Shown here one piece after another: positions 24,310 to 33,061 of a stretch of 46,543 bases of DNA (position 1 is the stretch's first letter; every line of letters starts with the position of its first letter). The notes under the pieces were generated by a model. That model did no database searches, had not been told where the DNA came from, and was given only the letters and a program-made list of their open reading frames with translations. The DNA is from an uncultured Formosa sp. (GTDB taxonomy: Bacteria > Bacteroidota > Bacteroidia > Flavobacteriales > Flavobacteriaceae). The stretch covers positions 1 to 46,543 of the forward strand of contig CAJXDP010000011.1 of assembly GCA_913052445.1 (NCBI GenBank), read 5' to 3'. A program made the translations under genes and the position numbers.

Positions 24310-25434
24310 TTGTCAGGCATCTATATTCATATACCATTTTGTAAAAAAGCGTGTCACTATTGTAACTTTCACTTTTCTACAATTAAAAATTCTAAATCGT
24401 CTTTTATTAAAGCGGTTTGTCAAGAGCTTAAGCTTCGTAGTTCTGAATATCTATCTAAAGAAATTCAAACTATTTACTTTGGAGGTGGAACCCCTACTGT
24501 TTTAGAAGTTGCCGAAATAAAGATAATCCTTGATATTGTTTATGATTTTTATAATGTTTCTACCAACTCTGAGGTTACAATAGAAGCCAATCCAGACGAT
24601 CTGGATTTAGATACGATAATAGCACTCTCAAAAACTAAAATTAATCGACTCAGTATAGGAATACAATCATTTCATGATTTGGACTTAATAGCTATGAATA
24701 GAGTGCATAATGCCGAGGACGCCAAACAGTGTTTAAAAAGTGCTTCTTCTTATTTTGATAATATCACGATTGATTTGATGTATGGAATGCCTGCAATGAC
24801 ACTTGACCTTTGGCGTCAGAATTTACAAACTGCTTTTAACTTTGGTGTCAAACACTTGTCCTGCTATGCTATGACAGTGGAGCCGCTAACAGCATTGGAG
24901 CATTTCATCCAAAAGGGAAGCCACCCTCCCATGGATGATGAGTTAGCTGCTCAACACTTCAAAGTACTTTTGGAGGAAACTTCTAAACAAGGGTTGACTC
25001 ACTATGAAACATGTAGCTTTGGAGTTCCTGACTATTTTTCTAGACATAATACTAGTTATTGGTTGGGCAAGTCTTATTTAGGCATTGGTCCATCTGCACA
25101 TTCTTTTGATGGAAAAAAAAGAAGTTGGAATATAGCAAACAACTCCAAGTACATCAAATCCATAGAAGCTTCCGTCTTACCTTCTGAGTCAGAAATTTTG
25201 ACTATTGAAAATAGATTTAATGAGTATATAATGACGGGATTACGGACAATGTGGGGGGTGTCTATTCAAAAAATAGAAATTGAATACGGAATTAAAATTA
25301 AAGACCAACTTATTGAAAACGCTACGAAATTATTAGTATCAGATTTTCTCATAATTGAAGATCAGCATTTAAAAGTCACAACCATGGGGAAATTTCTTTC
25401 GGACGGAATTGCGTCTGAATTATTTTTAGTTTAA
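24310..25434 (+). CDS. hemW: Radical SAM family heme chaperone HemW
   Basis: A 374-residue radical SAM protein. The 4Fe-4S/SAM motif CxxxCxxC uses Cys11, Cys15 and Cys18. The motif HNTSYW at 246-251 is the HNxxYW heme-binding signature that separates HemW from the oxygen-independent coproporphyrinogen oxidase HemN. Other blocks, IYFGGGTPT, RLSIGIQSF and YLGIGPSAHSF, agree. It starts at TTG 24310, giving the family N-terminus MSGIYIHIPFC; there is no in-frame ATG upstream before a stop. Confidence 0.95.
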   Translation: MSGIYIHIPFCKKACHYCNFHFSTIKNSKSSFIKAVCQELKLRSSEYLSKEIQTIYFGGGTPTVLEVAEIKIILDIVYDFYNVSTNSEVTIEANPDDLDLDTIIALSKTKINRLSIGIQSFHDLDLIAMNRVHNAEDAKQCLKSASSYFDNITIDLMYGMPAMTLDLWRQNLQTAFNFGVKHLSCYAMTVEPLTALEHFIQKGSHPPMDDELAAQHFKVLLEETSKQGLTHYETCSFGVPDYFSRHNTSYWLGKSYLGIGPSAHSFDGKKRSWNIANNSKYIKSIEASVLPSESEILTIENRFNEYIMTGLRTMWGVSIQKIEIEYGIKIKDQLIENATKLLVSDFLIIEDQHLKVTTMGKFLSDGIASELFLV

Positions 25435-25466
25435 CCAATTTTATTAAATTTAAACAAAGCATATTT

Positions 25467-26237
25467 ATGAAAGCAGTTATTCATGTGAACAGTCGAACAT
25501 ATTCCATACATATCGACCAACCTTTAGATATATCAATACCACTAAGAGCATCCAAAGACAATGTAAATGCGTGGTATTTGCCACCACCTAAAATATATCC
25601 TTCAGTAATCAAAGAAGCGGAAATCAGCGTTGGTCAAGGTGCTGCCGTTAATTTTAATACGATTGAGTTTAATCCCCATGCGCATGGAACGCATACTGAA
25701 TGTGTAGGTCATATAACAAAAGAACCTTATACTATAAATGATTGTTTAAAACAGTTTTTTTTTATAGCCGAAGTTATTACTGTTGTGCCGGAGTTGTTTA
25801 ATGGTGACTTTGTTATTTCTGAAAAACAACTTCGTTATGCTATAGGCAATAAAAAAAGAGAGGCCATAGTTATCAGAACCCTTCCCAATACAAAAGATAA
25901 ATTAAGTAAGCAATACTCACATACAAACCCTCCATATTTAACTGAAGCAGCAGCTATTTATTTAAAAGAAAAAGAGGTGAAGCATTTGCTAGTAGACATA
26001 CCTAGTGTAGATAAAGAAAAGGATGATGGACAATTGTTAGCGCATAAAGCTTTTTGGAATTTAGGGGGCCAAATCCGAACTGATGCAACAATTACCGAAC
26101 TTGTTTTTGTTCCAAATTCGGTAAAAGACGGTAAGTATATTTTGAATATTTTGATAGCCCCATTTGAAAATGATGCTTCCCCTAGTAAGCCTATATTATA
26201 TAAACTATATGACAAGGAGCTCCCAAAGCAAAAATGA
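25467..26237 (+). CDS. Cyclase family protein (kynurenine-formamidase-like metal hydrolase)
   Basis: A 256-residue protein of the cyclase/KynB fold. The metal-binding motif, usually HxGTHxDxPxH, reads HAHGTHTECVGH at 71-82, with Glu in place of the usual metal-ligand Asp and Val in place of Pro. The later segments AIVIRTLPN and LLVDIPSVDKEKDDGQLLAHKAFW correspond to the second conserved part with its His and Asp. Substrate unknown; real kynurenine formamidases keep the Asp, so I do not assign that activity. It lies 32 bases after hemW. Confidence 0.8.
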   Translation: MKAVIHVNSRTYSIHIDQPLDISIPLRASKDNVNAWYLPPPKIYPSVIKEAEISVGQGAAVNFNTIEFNPHAHGTHTECVGHITKEPYTINDCLKQFFFIAEVITVVPELFNGDFVISEKQLRYAIGNKKREAIVIRTLPNTKDKLSKQYSHTNPPYLTEAAAIYLKEKEVKHLLVDIPSVDKEKDDGQLLAHKAFWNLGGQIRTDATITELVFVPNSVKDGKYILNILIAPFENDASPSKPILYKLYDKELPKQK

Positions 26238-26245
26238 CTACAATC

Positions 26246-26264
26246 AAAGTTTTACAACTTTTTT
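26246..26264 (+). terminator. Weak intrinsic terminator after the cyclase gene
   Basis: AAAGTT (26246-26251), loop TTAC, AACTTT (26256-26261) and a run of six T. The stem is short and AT-rich, so strength is doubtful. It lies between two converging genes. Confidence 0.4.
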
Positions 26265-26283
26265 ATTTAAAATGAGTGTTGGA

Positions 26284-27678
26284 TTACATTTTGGATTGAA
26301 GTTCTACGAAGTATTTATAAAATAACGGGATCGTTTCTATCCCTTTGAAATAATTGAAAAGACCAAAATGTTCGTTAGGGGAGTGAATTGCATCACTATC
26401 CAACCCGAATCCCATTAAAATGGTCTTGCTTTTTAATTCTTTTTCAAATAAAGCCACAATAGGAATACTTCCCCCGCCTCTCTGAGGAATTGGCGATTTT
26501 CCAAAGGTATCTTTATAGGCCATTGAAGCGGCTTTGTATCCAACATTGTTTATGGGAGTTACGTAACCTTGTCCGCCATGATGTGGCGTTACCTTGACGG
26601 TCACGCCTTCAGGAGCAATGCTTTCAAAATGACTCTTAAAAAGTGATGTGATATCATGACAGTCTTGGTTTGGCACTAAACGCATGGAAATTTTAGCATG
26701 AGCCTTACTCGCTATAACTGTCTTGGCTCCTTCGCCTGTATATCCACCCCAAATCCCATTCACATCCAAGGTAGGACGAATTGAATTTCGTTCGTTTGTT
26801 GTATATCCTTTTTCTCCGTAGACTGCATTAATTTTTAAAGCGTCTTTATACGCTTCTATTGAAAACGGTGCTTTGGCCATTTCTGCACGCTCTTGATTTG
26901 ATAAGTCTTCAACTTTATCATAAAACCCTGGAATCGTTATGTGATTATTTTTATCATGAAGTGATGCAATCATTTTTGCTAAAACATTAATAGGATTAGC
27001 TACGGCCCCTCCATAAATACCTGAATGCAAGTCTCTGTTTGGTCCAGTCACCTCTACTTCTACATAACTTAACCCTCTTAGTCCTGTCGTAATTGAAGGC
27101 GTGTCTTTTGCGATCATGCCTGTATCCGATATTAGGATGACATCATTTTTTAATTTTGTGGTGTTGTTTTTTACAAAATCAGTTAGGTTATCACTCCCCA
27201 CTTCTTCTTCACCTTCAATCATAAACTTAACATTGCATGGCAGCTGGCCTGTAGATGTCATAAACTCTAGTGCTTTGACATGCATATACATTTGTCCTTT
27301 ATCATCACAAGCGCCCCGAGCAAAAATGGCGCCTTCAGGGTGCAAATCTGTTTTTTTAATAATTGGCTCAAACGCTGGAGCATCCCAAAGATCAATCGGA
27401 TCTGCTGGTTGTACATCGTAATGACCATAGACTAAAATAGTTGGAAGTATTGGATCTATTAATTTCTCTCCATAAATAATTGGAAACCCTTTAGTTTGAC
27501 AAATCTCTACCGAGTCACAGCCGGCAGTCTTTAAGCTAGATGCGACAAAATTGGCAGCTTTAAAAACATCACTGCTATAGGCCGAGTCTGCACTCACAGA
27601 CGGTATTTTTAGCAACTCGAATAGCTCATTGACTAAGCGGTCTTTATTAGTGTCTAGGAAAGATCTAAGTGAATCCAT
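26284..27678 (-). CDS. M20 family dipeptidase
   Basis: A 464-residue zinc peptidase of the M20 dipeptidase (CNDP-like) group. Metal and catalytic residues are in place: His and Asp in GHYDVQPAD, bridging Asp in GACDDKG, Glu-Glu in GEEEVGSDN, Asp in SDTGMI, and the last His in HSPNEHFG. The lid domain includes RDLHSGIYGGAVANP with the His that reaches across the dimer. No signal peptide, so it is cytoplasmic and probably degrades imported dipeptides. It is divergent from tRNA-Leu. Confidence 0.94.
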   Translation of the reverse strand: MDSLRSFLDTNKDRLVNELFELLKIPSVSADSAYSSDVFKAANFVASSLKTAGCDSVEICQTKGFPIIYGEKLIDPILPTILVYGHYDVQPADPIDLWDAPAFEPIIKKTDLHPEGAIFARGACDDKGQMYMHVKALEFMTSTGQLPCNVKFMIEGEEEVGSDNLTDFVKNNTTKLKNDVILISDTGMIAKDTPSITTGLRGLSYVEVEVTGPNRDLHSGIYGGAVANPINVLAKMIASLHDKNNHITIPGFYDKVEDLSNQERAEMAKAPFSIEAYKDALKINAVYGEKGYTTNERNSIRPTLDVNGIWGGYTGEGAKTVIASKAHAKISMRLVPNQDCHDITSLFKSHFESIAPEGVTVKVTPHHGGQGYVTPINNVGYKAASMAYKDTFGKSPIPQRGGGSIPIVALFEKELKSKTILMGFGLDSDAIHSPNEHFGLFNYFKGIETIPLFYKYFVELQSKM

Positions 27679-27739
27679 GGTTTGAAATTTTAAAGGTAAA
27701 TTTACAAAAATTGTACCAAATAAATTTCTGAAACTACTA

Positions 27740-27770
27740 TTTGTATTAATAAACTATATGTTTATATTTG
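27740..27770 (+). promoter_or_regulatory. Promoter of tRNA-Leu
   Basis: TTTG at 27740-27743, 19 bases, then TATATTTG at 27763-27770: the complete Bacteroidetes promoter consensus. The mature tRNA begins at 27793. Confidence 0.78.
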
Positions 27771-27792
27771 CGTCCCGATCAATAGATGTTTA

Positions 27793-27874
27793 GCGGGCGT
27801 GGTGGAATTGGTAGACACGCTAGACTTAGGATCTAGTGCCGCGAGGTGTGGGAGTTCGAGTCTCCCCGCCCGCA
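27793..27874 (+). tRNA. tRNA-Leu (anticodon UAG)
   Basis: The 7-bp acceptor stem GCGGGCG pairs with CGCCCGC (27867-27873), with discriminator A at 27874. The anticodon stem CTAGA/TCTAG encloses the loop CTTAGGA, giving anticodon TAG, which reads CUN leucine codons. The extra arm is long (class II), and the T loop TTCGAGT is present. The 3' CCA is not encoded (CTA follows). Total length is 82 bases. Confidence 0.97.
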
Positions 27875-27880
27875 CTAAAC

Positions 27881-27915
27881 AAAAAAAAGCTTTTCATTTT
27901 GAGAGGCTTTTTTTT
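27881..27915 (+). terminator. Terminator of tRNA-Leu
   Basis: A 15-bp imperfect stem: A8-GCTTTTC pairs with GAGAGGC-T8 (two G-U pairs), loop ATTTT, ending in T8. It lies just after the tRNA and before the flavoprotein gene. Confidence 0.85.
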
Positions 27916-27928
27916 ATACTTTTAACAT

Positions 27929-29140
27929 GTGAATAAATACGACGTTTTAATTGTAGGTGGAGGTGCAGCGGGTTTTTTTGCAGCAATCAATACAGCTATT
28001 TTAAATACAAATCTTAAAATTGCTATTTTAGAACGTGGGTCCAACGTATTATCTAAGGTGAAAATTTCGGGTGGTGGTCGTTGCAATGTGACTCATGCGG
28101 AATTCAGTCCGCAAGAATTGGTTTTAAATTACCCTAGAGGCGAAAAAGAACTGCGAGGTCCATTCAATACTTATATGACAGGAGATACAATGGCTTGGTT
28201 TGAAGAGCGTGGCATACACTTAAAAATCGAAGGGGATGGCCGGGTATTTCCTGAGTCAAATTCATCTCAAACTATTATAGATTGTTTTTTAGAAGAAGTA
28301 GCAAAATACAAAATAGAGGTTTTATTAAATCATTCGGTTCAAGGCCTTAATTATGAAAATGATAGTTGGGAATTAGAGACAAAAAATGGGCTTTTTACAG
28401 CGAACAAACTTTTAATAGCTACGGGCAGTAACCCAAAGATTTGGAAGCTGTTAGAGTCTTTGGGACATGAGGTAGTTTCTCCAGTACCATCATTATTTAC
28501 ATTTAACATCAAAGATCAACGACTTAAAAAAATTCCTGGTGTTGTTGCTACAGATGTTCATGTTTCTGTTTTAGATAGTCATTTAGAATCAGAAGGTCCT
28601 TTACTTGTGACTCATGCGGGCTTAAGTGCTCCATCAATTCTTAAACTTTCCGCTTACGGAGCTATAGAACTAGCTAAAAAAAAATATAAATTTCAAATTC
28701 AAGTTAACTTTGTCAAGCAAACAATGATGAAGTGTGTTGCGCAACTATTGGAAATAAAAAAAGAATCACCAAAAAAAACAATTTTAAAATCAGCTCAATT
28801 TGATTTGCCCAAAAGACTATGGGAACAATTAGTTTTAGCATCTGAAATTCAACCGGATCTTAGATGGGCAGATGTGAATAAAGTTAAAATGCAAACACTG
28901 GCAGGTCAATTAACGAAAGCTGTTTTTACAGTTGATGGAAAAAGCACATTTAAAGAAGAGTTTGTTACCGCTGGAGGCGTTGAGCTTAAGGGAGTTAACT
29001 TTAAAAATTTTGAAAGTAAGCATTATAAGAACTTGTTTTTTGCAGGGGAAGTTCTCAATATAGATGCAGTTACTGGCGGCTTTAACTTTCAAAATGCCTG
29101 GACAAGTGCTTTTATTGCCGCACAACATTTGTCAAAATAA
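27929..29140 (+). CDS. BaiN/HI0933-family FAD-dependent oxidoreductase
   Basis: A 403-residue flavoprotein. The dinucleotide-binding motif VGGGAAG lies near residues 9-15 and the family block KISGGGRCNVTHAEF is diagnostic of the HI0933/BaiN group. The C-terminal FAD motif GEVLNIDAVTGGFNFQNAWTSAFIAA is complete. Relatives are of unknown physiological role apart from gut bile-acid and flavin reductases. It starts at GTG 27929 right after the tRNA-Leu terminator; the overlapping ATG at 27927 runs straight into TGA. Confidence 0.9.
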   Translation: MNKYDVLIVGGGAAGFFAAINTAILNTNLKIAILERGSNVLSKVKISGGGRCNVTHAEFSPQELVLNYPRGEKELRGPFNTYMTGDTMAWFEERGIHLKIEGDGRVFPESNSSQTIIDCFLEEVAKYKIEVLLNHSVQGLNYENDSWELETKNGLFTANKLLIATGSNPKIWKLLESLGHEVVSPVPSLFTFNIKDQRLKKIPGVVATDVHVSVLDSHLESEGPLLVTHAGLSAPSILKLSAYGAIELAKKKYKFQIQVNFVKQTMMKCVAQLLEIKKESPKKTILKSAQFDLPKRLWEQLVLASEIQPDLRWADVNKVKMQTLAGQLTKAVFTVDGKSTFKEEFVTAGGVELKGVNFKNFESKHYKNLFFAGEVLNIDAVTGGFNFQNAWTSAFIAAQHLSK

Positions 29141-29162
29141 CAAATAAATAAAGGGAAGTTAG

Positions 29163-29170
29163 TATCTTTG
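29163..29170 (+). promoter_or_regulatory. Candidate -7 box of mvaD
   Basis: TATCTTTG fits TAnnTTTG and lies 17 bases before the mvaD ATG. No TTTG at 19-base spacing. Confidence 0.4.
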
Positions 29171-29187
29171 TTATTCATGACAATTTT

Positions 29188-30270
29188 ATGATCGTACCTG
29201 AATTCATCCCAAAGCCTTACAAATCTCTTTTAGATAGCGGATATGTTGCTTACAGTTCTCCAAGTAATATTGCTTTGGTAAAGTATTGGGGAAAAAAAGA
29301 ACACCAAATCCCTGCCAATCCTTCAATTAGTTTTACACTCAATAAATGCAAAACACTCACAACCCTTAAATTTGAGAAAAAGACATCTAAAGGATTTTCT
29401 TTTAAGGTATTTTTAGAAGGCGTTCTTCAAAAGGACTTTAAACCTAAAATTGAACAGTTTTTTAAAAGAATTGAAGCATATATGCCTTTCTTAAGTCTAT
29501 ATCATTTTACGATCGAGACCTCAAACACATTTCCTCATAGCTCTGGAATTGCTTCTTCTGCATCTGGCATGAGTGCTTTAGCCTTGTGCTTAGTCCATTT
29601 GGAACAACGTTTAAACCCTGAAATTACCAAAGCGTTTTTTAATAAAAAAGCATCTTTTCTAGCACGGCTTGGTTCTGGAAGTGCCTGTAGAAGTATTGAA
29701 GGAACTCTTATTGTGTGGGGAACACATGCTAATATTGCGGGCAGCTCGGATTTAGTAGGAATTAAGTATCCTTATGAGGTCCACACAAACTTTAATAAAT
29801 TTTGCGATACAATCCTTTTAGTTGATAAAGGGGGAAAGCAAGTTAGCAGTACAGTCGGTCATGATTTAATGCATGGCCACCCCTTTGCTGAAGAACGTTT
29901 TGCACAGGCAAACACTAATATGGATGCACTCATTGAAGTTTTAAAAACAGGCGATTTAGCTGCATTTATTAGTATTGTTGAACGGGAGGCCCTCACTCTT
30001 CATGCCATGATGATGAGCAGTGATCCCTACTTTATATTGATGAAATCAAATACCTTGGAAATTATTAATAAAATTTGGGCATTTAGAAAAAAAACAGGGC
30101 TTAATATTTGTTTTACTTTAGATGCAGGCGCTAATGTTCATGTTTTATATCCACAAAATGAAGCAAATGAAATTCGAGATTTTATCAAAACAAGCTTAGT
30201 TATGCACTGTCAAAATGAGCAATTTATTGAAGACACATTAGGGGAGGGTGCACAACCAATAAAAATTTAA
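29188..30270 (+). CDS. mvaD: Diphosphomevalonate decarboxylase
   Basis: It converts mevalonate diphosphate to isopentenyl diphosphate, the last step of the mevalonate route. The 360-residue GHMP-fold protein begins with the substrate block SSPSNIALVKYWGKKE, has the nucleotide loop SSGIASSASGMSALALC, and the catalytic Asp in TLDAGANVHVL. The Arg of the GSACRSIEG segment is also conserved. It is followed 52 bases later by a mevalonate-kinase-like gene, then a UbiA prenyltransferase, forming an isoprenoid block. Confidence 0.95.
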   Translation: MIVPEFIPKPYKSLLDSGYVAYSSPSNIALVKYWGKKEHQIPANPSISFTLNKCKTLTTLKFEKKTSKGFSFKVFLEGVLQKDFKPKIEQFFKRIEAYMPFLSLYHFTIETSNTFPHSSGIASSASGMSALALCLVHLEQRLNPEITKAFFNKKASFLARLGSGSACRSIEGTLIVWGTHANIAGSSDLVGIKYPYEVHTNFNKFCDTILLVDKGGKQVSSTVGHDLMHGHPFAEERFAQANTNMDALIEVLKTGDLAAFISIVEREALTLHAMMMSSDPYFILMKSNTLEIINKIWAFRKKTGLNICFTLDAGANVHVLYPQNEANEIRDFIKTSLVMHCQNEQFIEDTLGEGAQPIKI

Positions 30271-30272
30271 TG

Positions 30273-30280
30273 TATCTTTG
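30273..30280 (+). promoter_or_regulatory. Candidate -7 box before the mevalonate kinase gene
   Basis: TATCTTTG starts two bases after the mvaD stop and 50 bases before the next ATG. It fits TAnnTTTG, but no clear -33 element is present. Confidence 0.4.
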
Positions 30281-30322
30281 TAATGTGATTGGAAGCAAAC
30301 GCATTAAGATTAATTCATACAA

Positions 30323-31252
30323 ATGAAAGGACCTCTTTTTTATTCTAAAATTTTACTCTTTGGAGAGTATGGAATCATAAAAGACTCTAAAGGGCTTTCA
30401 ATTCCTTATAATTTTTATAACGGTGCCTTAAAAACAGATCAAAATCCAAATCATTCTGCAATAAAATCTAATCGAAACTTAAAGAAATTTATTCAATATT
30501 TGGCTTCATTAGACTCCTTGCTGGTATCCTTTAACTTAGATCAATTACAAAAGGATGTCAATGTAGGTATGTATTTTGATTCCTCTATTCCTCAAGGCTA
30601 CGGAGTAGGAAGTAGTGGAGCTCTTGTTGCGGCACTTTATGATAAATATGCCAACGATAAAATCACCGTACTAGAAAATTTAACACGCGAAAAGTTACTT
30701 AAACTTAAAGCTATTTTTTCTGAAATGGAATCTTTCTTTCATGGCAAGTCATCTGGACTTGACCCATTAAATAGTTACTTAAGTATTCCTATTCTTATAA
30801 ATTCTCAAGATAATATAGAAGCGACAGGAATCCCATCTCAAAATACAAACGGTAAAGGCGCTGTATTCTTAATAGATAGTGGCATCATAGGGGAAACCGC
30901 TCCAATGGTGGGTATTTTCATGGAAAAGATGAAGCATGAAGGGTTTAGATCGATGCTTAAAAATCAATTCATTAAGCATACAGATGCATGTGTTGAGGAT
31001 TTTTTGAAAGGAGATTTGAAATCACTTTTATCAAATACTAAACAACTTTCTAAGGTGGCTTTGAATCATTTCAAACCAATGATTCCAAAACAATTCCATT
31101 CCATATGGAAAAAGGGTATAGATACAAATGACTACTACCTAAAGCTTTGTGGATCAGGAGGTGGCGGTTATATTTTAGGCTTTACTGAAGATCTTGAAGC
31201 AGCTAAAATGTCCCTTGAAAATTATAAGTTGGAAGTTGTTTATAATTTCTAA
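30323..31252 (+). CDS. Mevalonate kinase-like GHMP kinase
   Basis: A 309-residue GHMP kinase. It has the N-terminal LLFGEYGII substrate motif, the nucleotide-binding loop PQGYGVGSSGALVAALY, the catalytic-Asp block GKSSGLDPLNSY and the C-terminal glycine loop KLCGSGGGGYILGF. That combination and its place between mvaD and a prenyltransferase make mevalonate kinase the most likely activity. Phosphomevalonate kinase is less likely but not excluded. HMG-CoA reductase and synthase are not in the window. Confidence 0.85.
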   Translation: MKGPLFYSKILLFGEYGIIKDSKGLSIPYNFYNGALKTDQNPNHSAIKSNRNLKKFIQYLASLDSLLVSFNLDQLQKDVNVGMYFDSSIPQGYGVGSSGALVAALYDKYANDKITVLENLTREKLLKLKAIFSEMESFFHGKSSGLDPLNSYLSIPILINSQDNIEATGIPSQNTNGKGAVFLIDSGIIGETAPMVGIFMEKMKHEGFRSMLKNQFIKHTDACVEDFLKGDLKSLLSNTKQLSKVALNHFKPMIPKQFHSIWKKGIDTNDYYLKLCGSGGGGYILGFTEDLEAAKMSLENYKLEVVYNF

Positions 31253-31261
31253 ACTACTGTT

Positions 31262-32167
31262 ATGTTTAATAAAGCCCAAAAAGAACTAATACTAAAGCTT
31301 TTTAGTATGTTTGTCGTCGTAAGGGGCTTAAACCTTGCTGTGATTGTAGTTGCACAGTACATTACGGCCATTTTCATAATGGCACCTTCTCAATCTCTTT
31401 CTGAAGTTTTACTAGACCGTTCTCTTTTTGCATTAATATTATCGTCTGTAGCAGCAATTGCGTCAGGCTATATTATTAATAATTTTTATGATAGTGAAAA
31501 AGATAGCATTAATAGGCCTCAACAAGTTACCATTGAGAGATTAGTGAGTCAAAACACTAAATTGATGCTCTATTTTATATTAAATATTTTAGTCATAATT
31601 AACGCCAGTTACGTGTCTTTTCGTGCTGTAATCTTTTTTTCGTTGTATATTTTTATGATTTGGTTTTATTCTCATAAAATAAAAAAAAGACCATTGATTG
31701 GGAATTTAACATCCGCAATCTTAACGATAACACCATTTTTTGCTATCTTTTTGTATTACAAAAACTTTAGTAGTTTAATATTTGTATTTGGGTTTTATCT
31801 CTTTCTTATTTTGTCTATGATAGAATTAGTAAAAGACTTACAGAATTTAAAAGGAGATTTGTTACAAAATTACAAAACAGTTCCAGTATTATTCGGAGAG
31901 AAGTACGCCAAATATGTGATTCTAGTCCTGGTCGCTTGCAATATTTTTGTCACTGTGTTTCTATTAAATTCGTATAATTTAGAACAGATGGATTATTTCT
32001 TCTACACAAGTATTAGCTTACTATTTATTGTATTAATACTGCTTACCAAGGCTCAAGATCGTCAGCAATATTCAAAGATTCATATTCTACTAAAGTTAGT
32101 TGTGTTTTTAGGGGTTTTTAGCATCATATTATTAAACCCTAGCCTTGTTTCGTCTAAAATATTATAA
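31262..32167 (+). CDS. UbiA-family prenyltransferase (possibly geranylgeranylglycerol-phosphate type)
   Basis: A 301-residue membrane protein with about eight TM helices. The two Asp-rich motifs of UbiA enzymes are visible: NNFYDSEKDSINRPQ after TM2 and IELVKDLQNLKGD after TM5, which bind the Mg-diphosphate of the prenyl donor. The acceptor is not evident. Homologues in this neighbourhood are often labelled geranylgeranylglycerol-phosphate geranylgeranyltransferase, an archaeal-lipid activity; menaquinone or heme prenylation are alternatives. The gene starts 9 bases after the mevalonate kinase gene, so substrate supply and use may be co-expressed. Confidence 0.85.
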   Translation: MFNKAQKELILKLFSMFVVVRGLNLAVIVVAQYITAIFIMAPSQSLSEVLLDRSLFALILSSVAAIASGYIINNFYDSEKDSINRPQQVTIERLVSQNTKLMLYFILNILVIINASYVSFRAVIFFSLYIFMIWFYSHKIKKRPLIGNLTSAILTITPFFAIFLYYKNFSSLIFVFGFYLFLILSMIELVKDLQNLKGDLLQNYKTVPVLFGEKYAKYVILVLVACNIFVTVFLLNSYNLEQMDYFFYTSISLLFIVLILLTKAQDRQQYSKIHILLKLVVFLGVFSIILLNPSLVSSKIL

Positions 32168-32200
32168 ATAGAAAATAATACGCATTGCTTTTGAATGCGT

Positions 32201-32208
32201 TACATTTG
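32201..32208 (+). promoter_or_regulatory. Candidate -7 box of the pseudouridine synthase-like gene
   Basis: TACATTTG fits TAnnTTTG. It lies inside the stretch that an upstream in-frame ATG at 32195 would translate, so it argues for the start at 32222. Confidence 0.5.
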
Positions 32209-32221
32209 CAAAAAATTAATT

Positions 32222-33061
32222 ATGGCAAAAGCGAATTATCATTCAGACAAACGAGTTGGAAAATCTAAGCCCTCAAAATTAAAGTCGCCAGAAACCTCTT
32301 ATTCAAAGAAAAAACTTAAGCCATCTCAATCTAAATCGAAAGCCTCTTCAAATCCTGATGAGATTCGTTTAAATAAATACATAGCCAACTCTGGAATGTG
32401 TTCACGTCGTGAAGCTGATATGCACATCAGTATTGGAAGTGTTATTGTAAATGGAAAAGTCGTGACTGAGATGGGGTACAAGGTCCTCCTAGATGATGAT
32501 GTTCGCTTTGATGGCGCCCGAATCAATCCAGAGAAAAAAGCCTATGTTTTACTTAATAAGCCGAAGGGTTTTGCCACAACAACCAGTGAAGGTAAGGGCC
32601 GAACGGTTATGGACTTAGTAGCGAACTCAACTGCTGCCAAAATTAGACCTATTGGACGTTTAGGAAGAAACTCTTTAGGATTGATTTTATTTACTAACGA
32701 CGAGCAAATGCATTCCAAATTTACCAATTCCAAACATGGTGTCGTTCGGTTGTTTCATATGGAATTAGATAGGTCCCTTAAATTTGAGCATTTAAAAAGT
32801 ATTCAAGAAGGTTTTAAGTATGAAGGGAAATTAGTTTCTGTTGAGGCTATTAGTTTTATAGATGGGGCTCCCAAAAATGAAATAGGACTTCAAATTAAAA
32901 ATACAGGCAATACGATCTTACGTAAGATTTTCGATCACTTTAACTATGACATTATTAAAATGGATTGTGTAACTATTGGGCCGCTTTCCAAGAAAGACCT
33001 TCCAAGAGGGCATTGGAAACACCTTTCAGATCAAGAAGTTAGTAATTTAATGATGCTTTGA
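32222..33061 (+). CDS. RsuA/RluB-family pseudouridine synthase homologue lacking the catalytic Asp
   Basis: A 279-residue protein: a basic N-terminal tail (about 1-40), an S4 RNA-binding domain (IRLNKYIANSGMCSRREADMHI), then the pseudouridine synthase domain (AYVLLNKPKGFATTTSE onward) and the closing KKDLPRGHWKHLS block. The catalytic motif of the family is GRLDxxTxGLL. Here it reads GRLGRNSLGLI: residue 148 is Gly (codon GGA at 32663-32665), and GGA to an Asp codon needs two base changes, so a one-base sequencing error does not explain it. The fold should be intact, but pseudouridylation is unlikely. ATG 32222 is preferred to 32195. Its 3' end overlaps the convergent GT-C gene by 15 bases. 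Confidence 0.88.
   Translation: MAKANYHSDKRVGKSKPSKLKSPETSYSKKKLKPSQSKSKASSNPDEIRLNKYIANSGMCSRREADMHISIGSVIVNGKVVTEMGYKVLLDDDVRFDGARINPEKKAYVLLNKPKGFATTTSEGKGRTVMDLVANSTAAKIRPIGRLGRNSLGLILFTNDEQMHSKFTNSKHGVVRLFHMELDRSLKFEHLKSIQEGFKYEGKLVSVEAISFIDGAPKNEIGLQIKNTGNTILRKIFDHFNYDIIKMDCVTIGPLSKKDLPRGHWKHLSDQEVSNLMML

Noticed and set aside
24310-25434. Oxygen-independent coproporphyrinogen oxidase HemN
   Set aside because: The protein is short and has the HNxxYW motif of the heme chaperone HemW.
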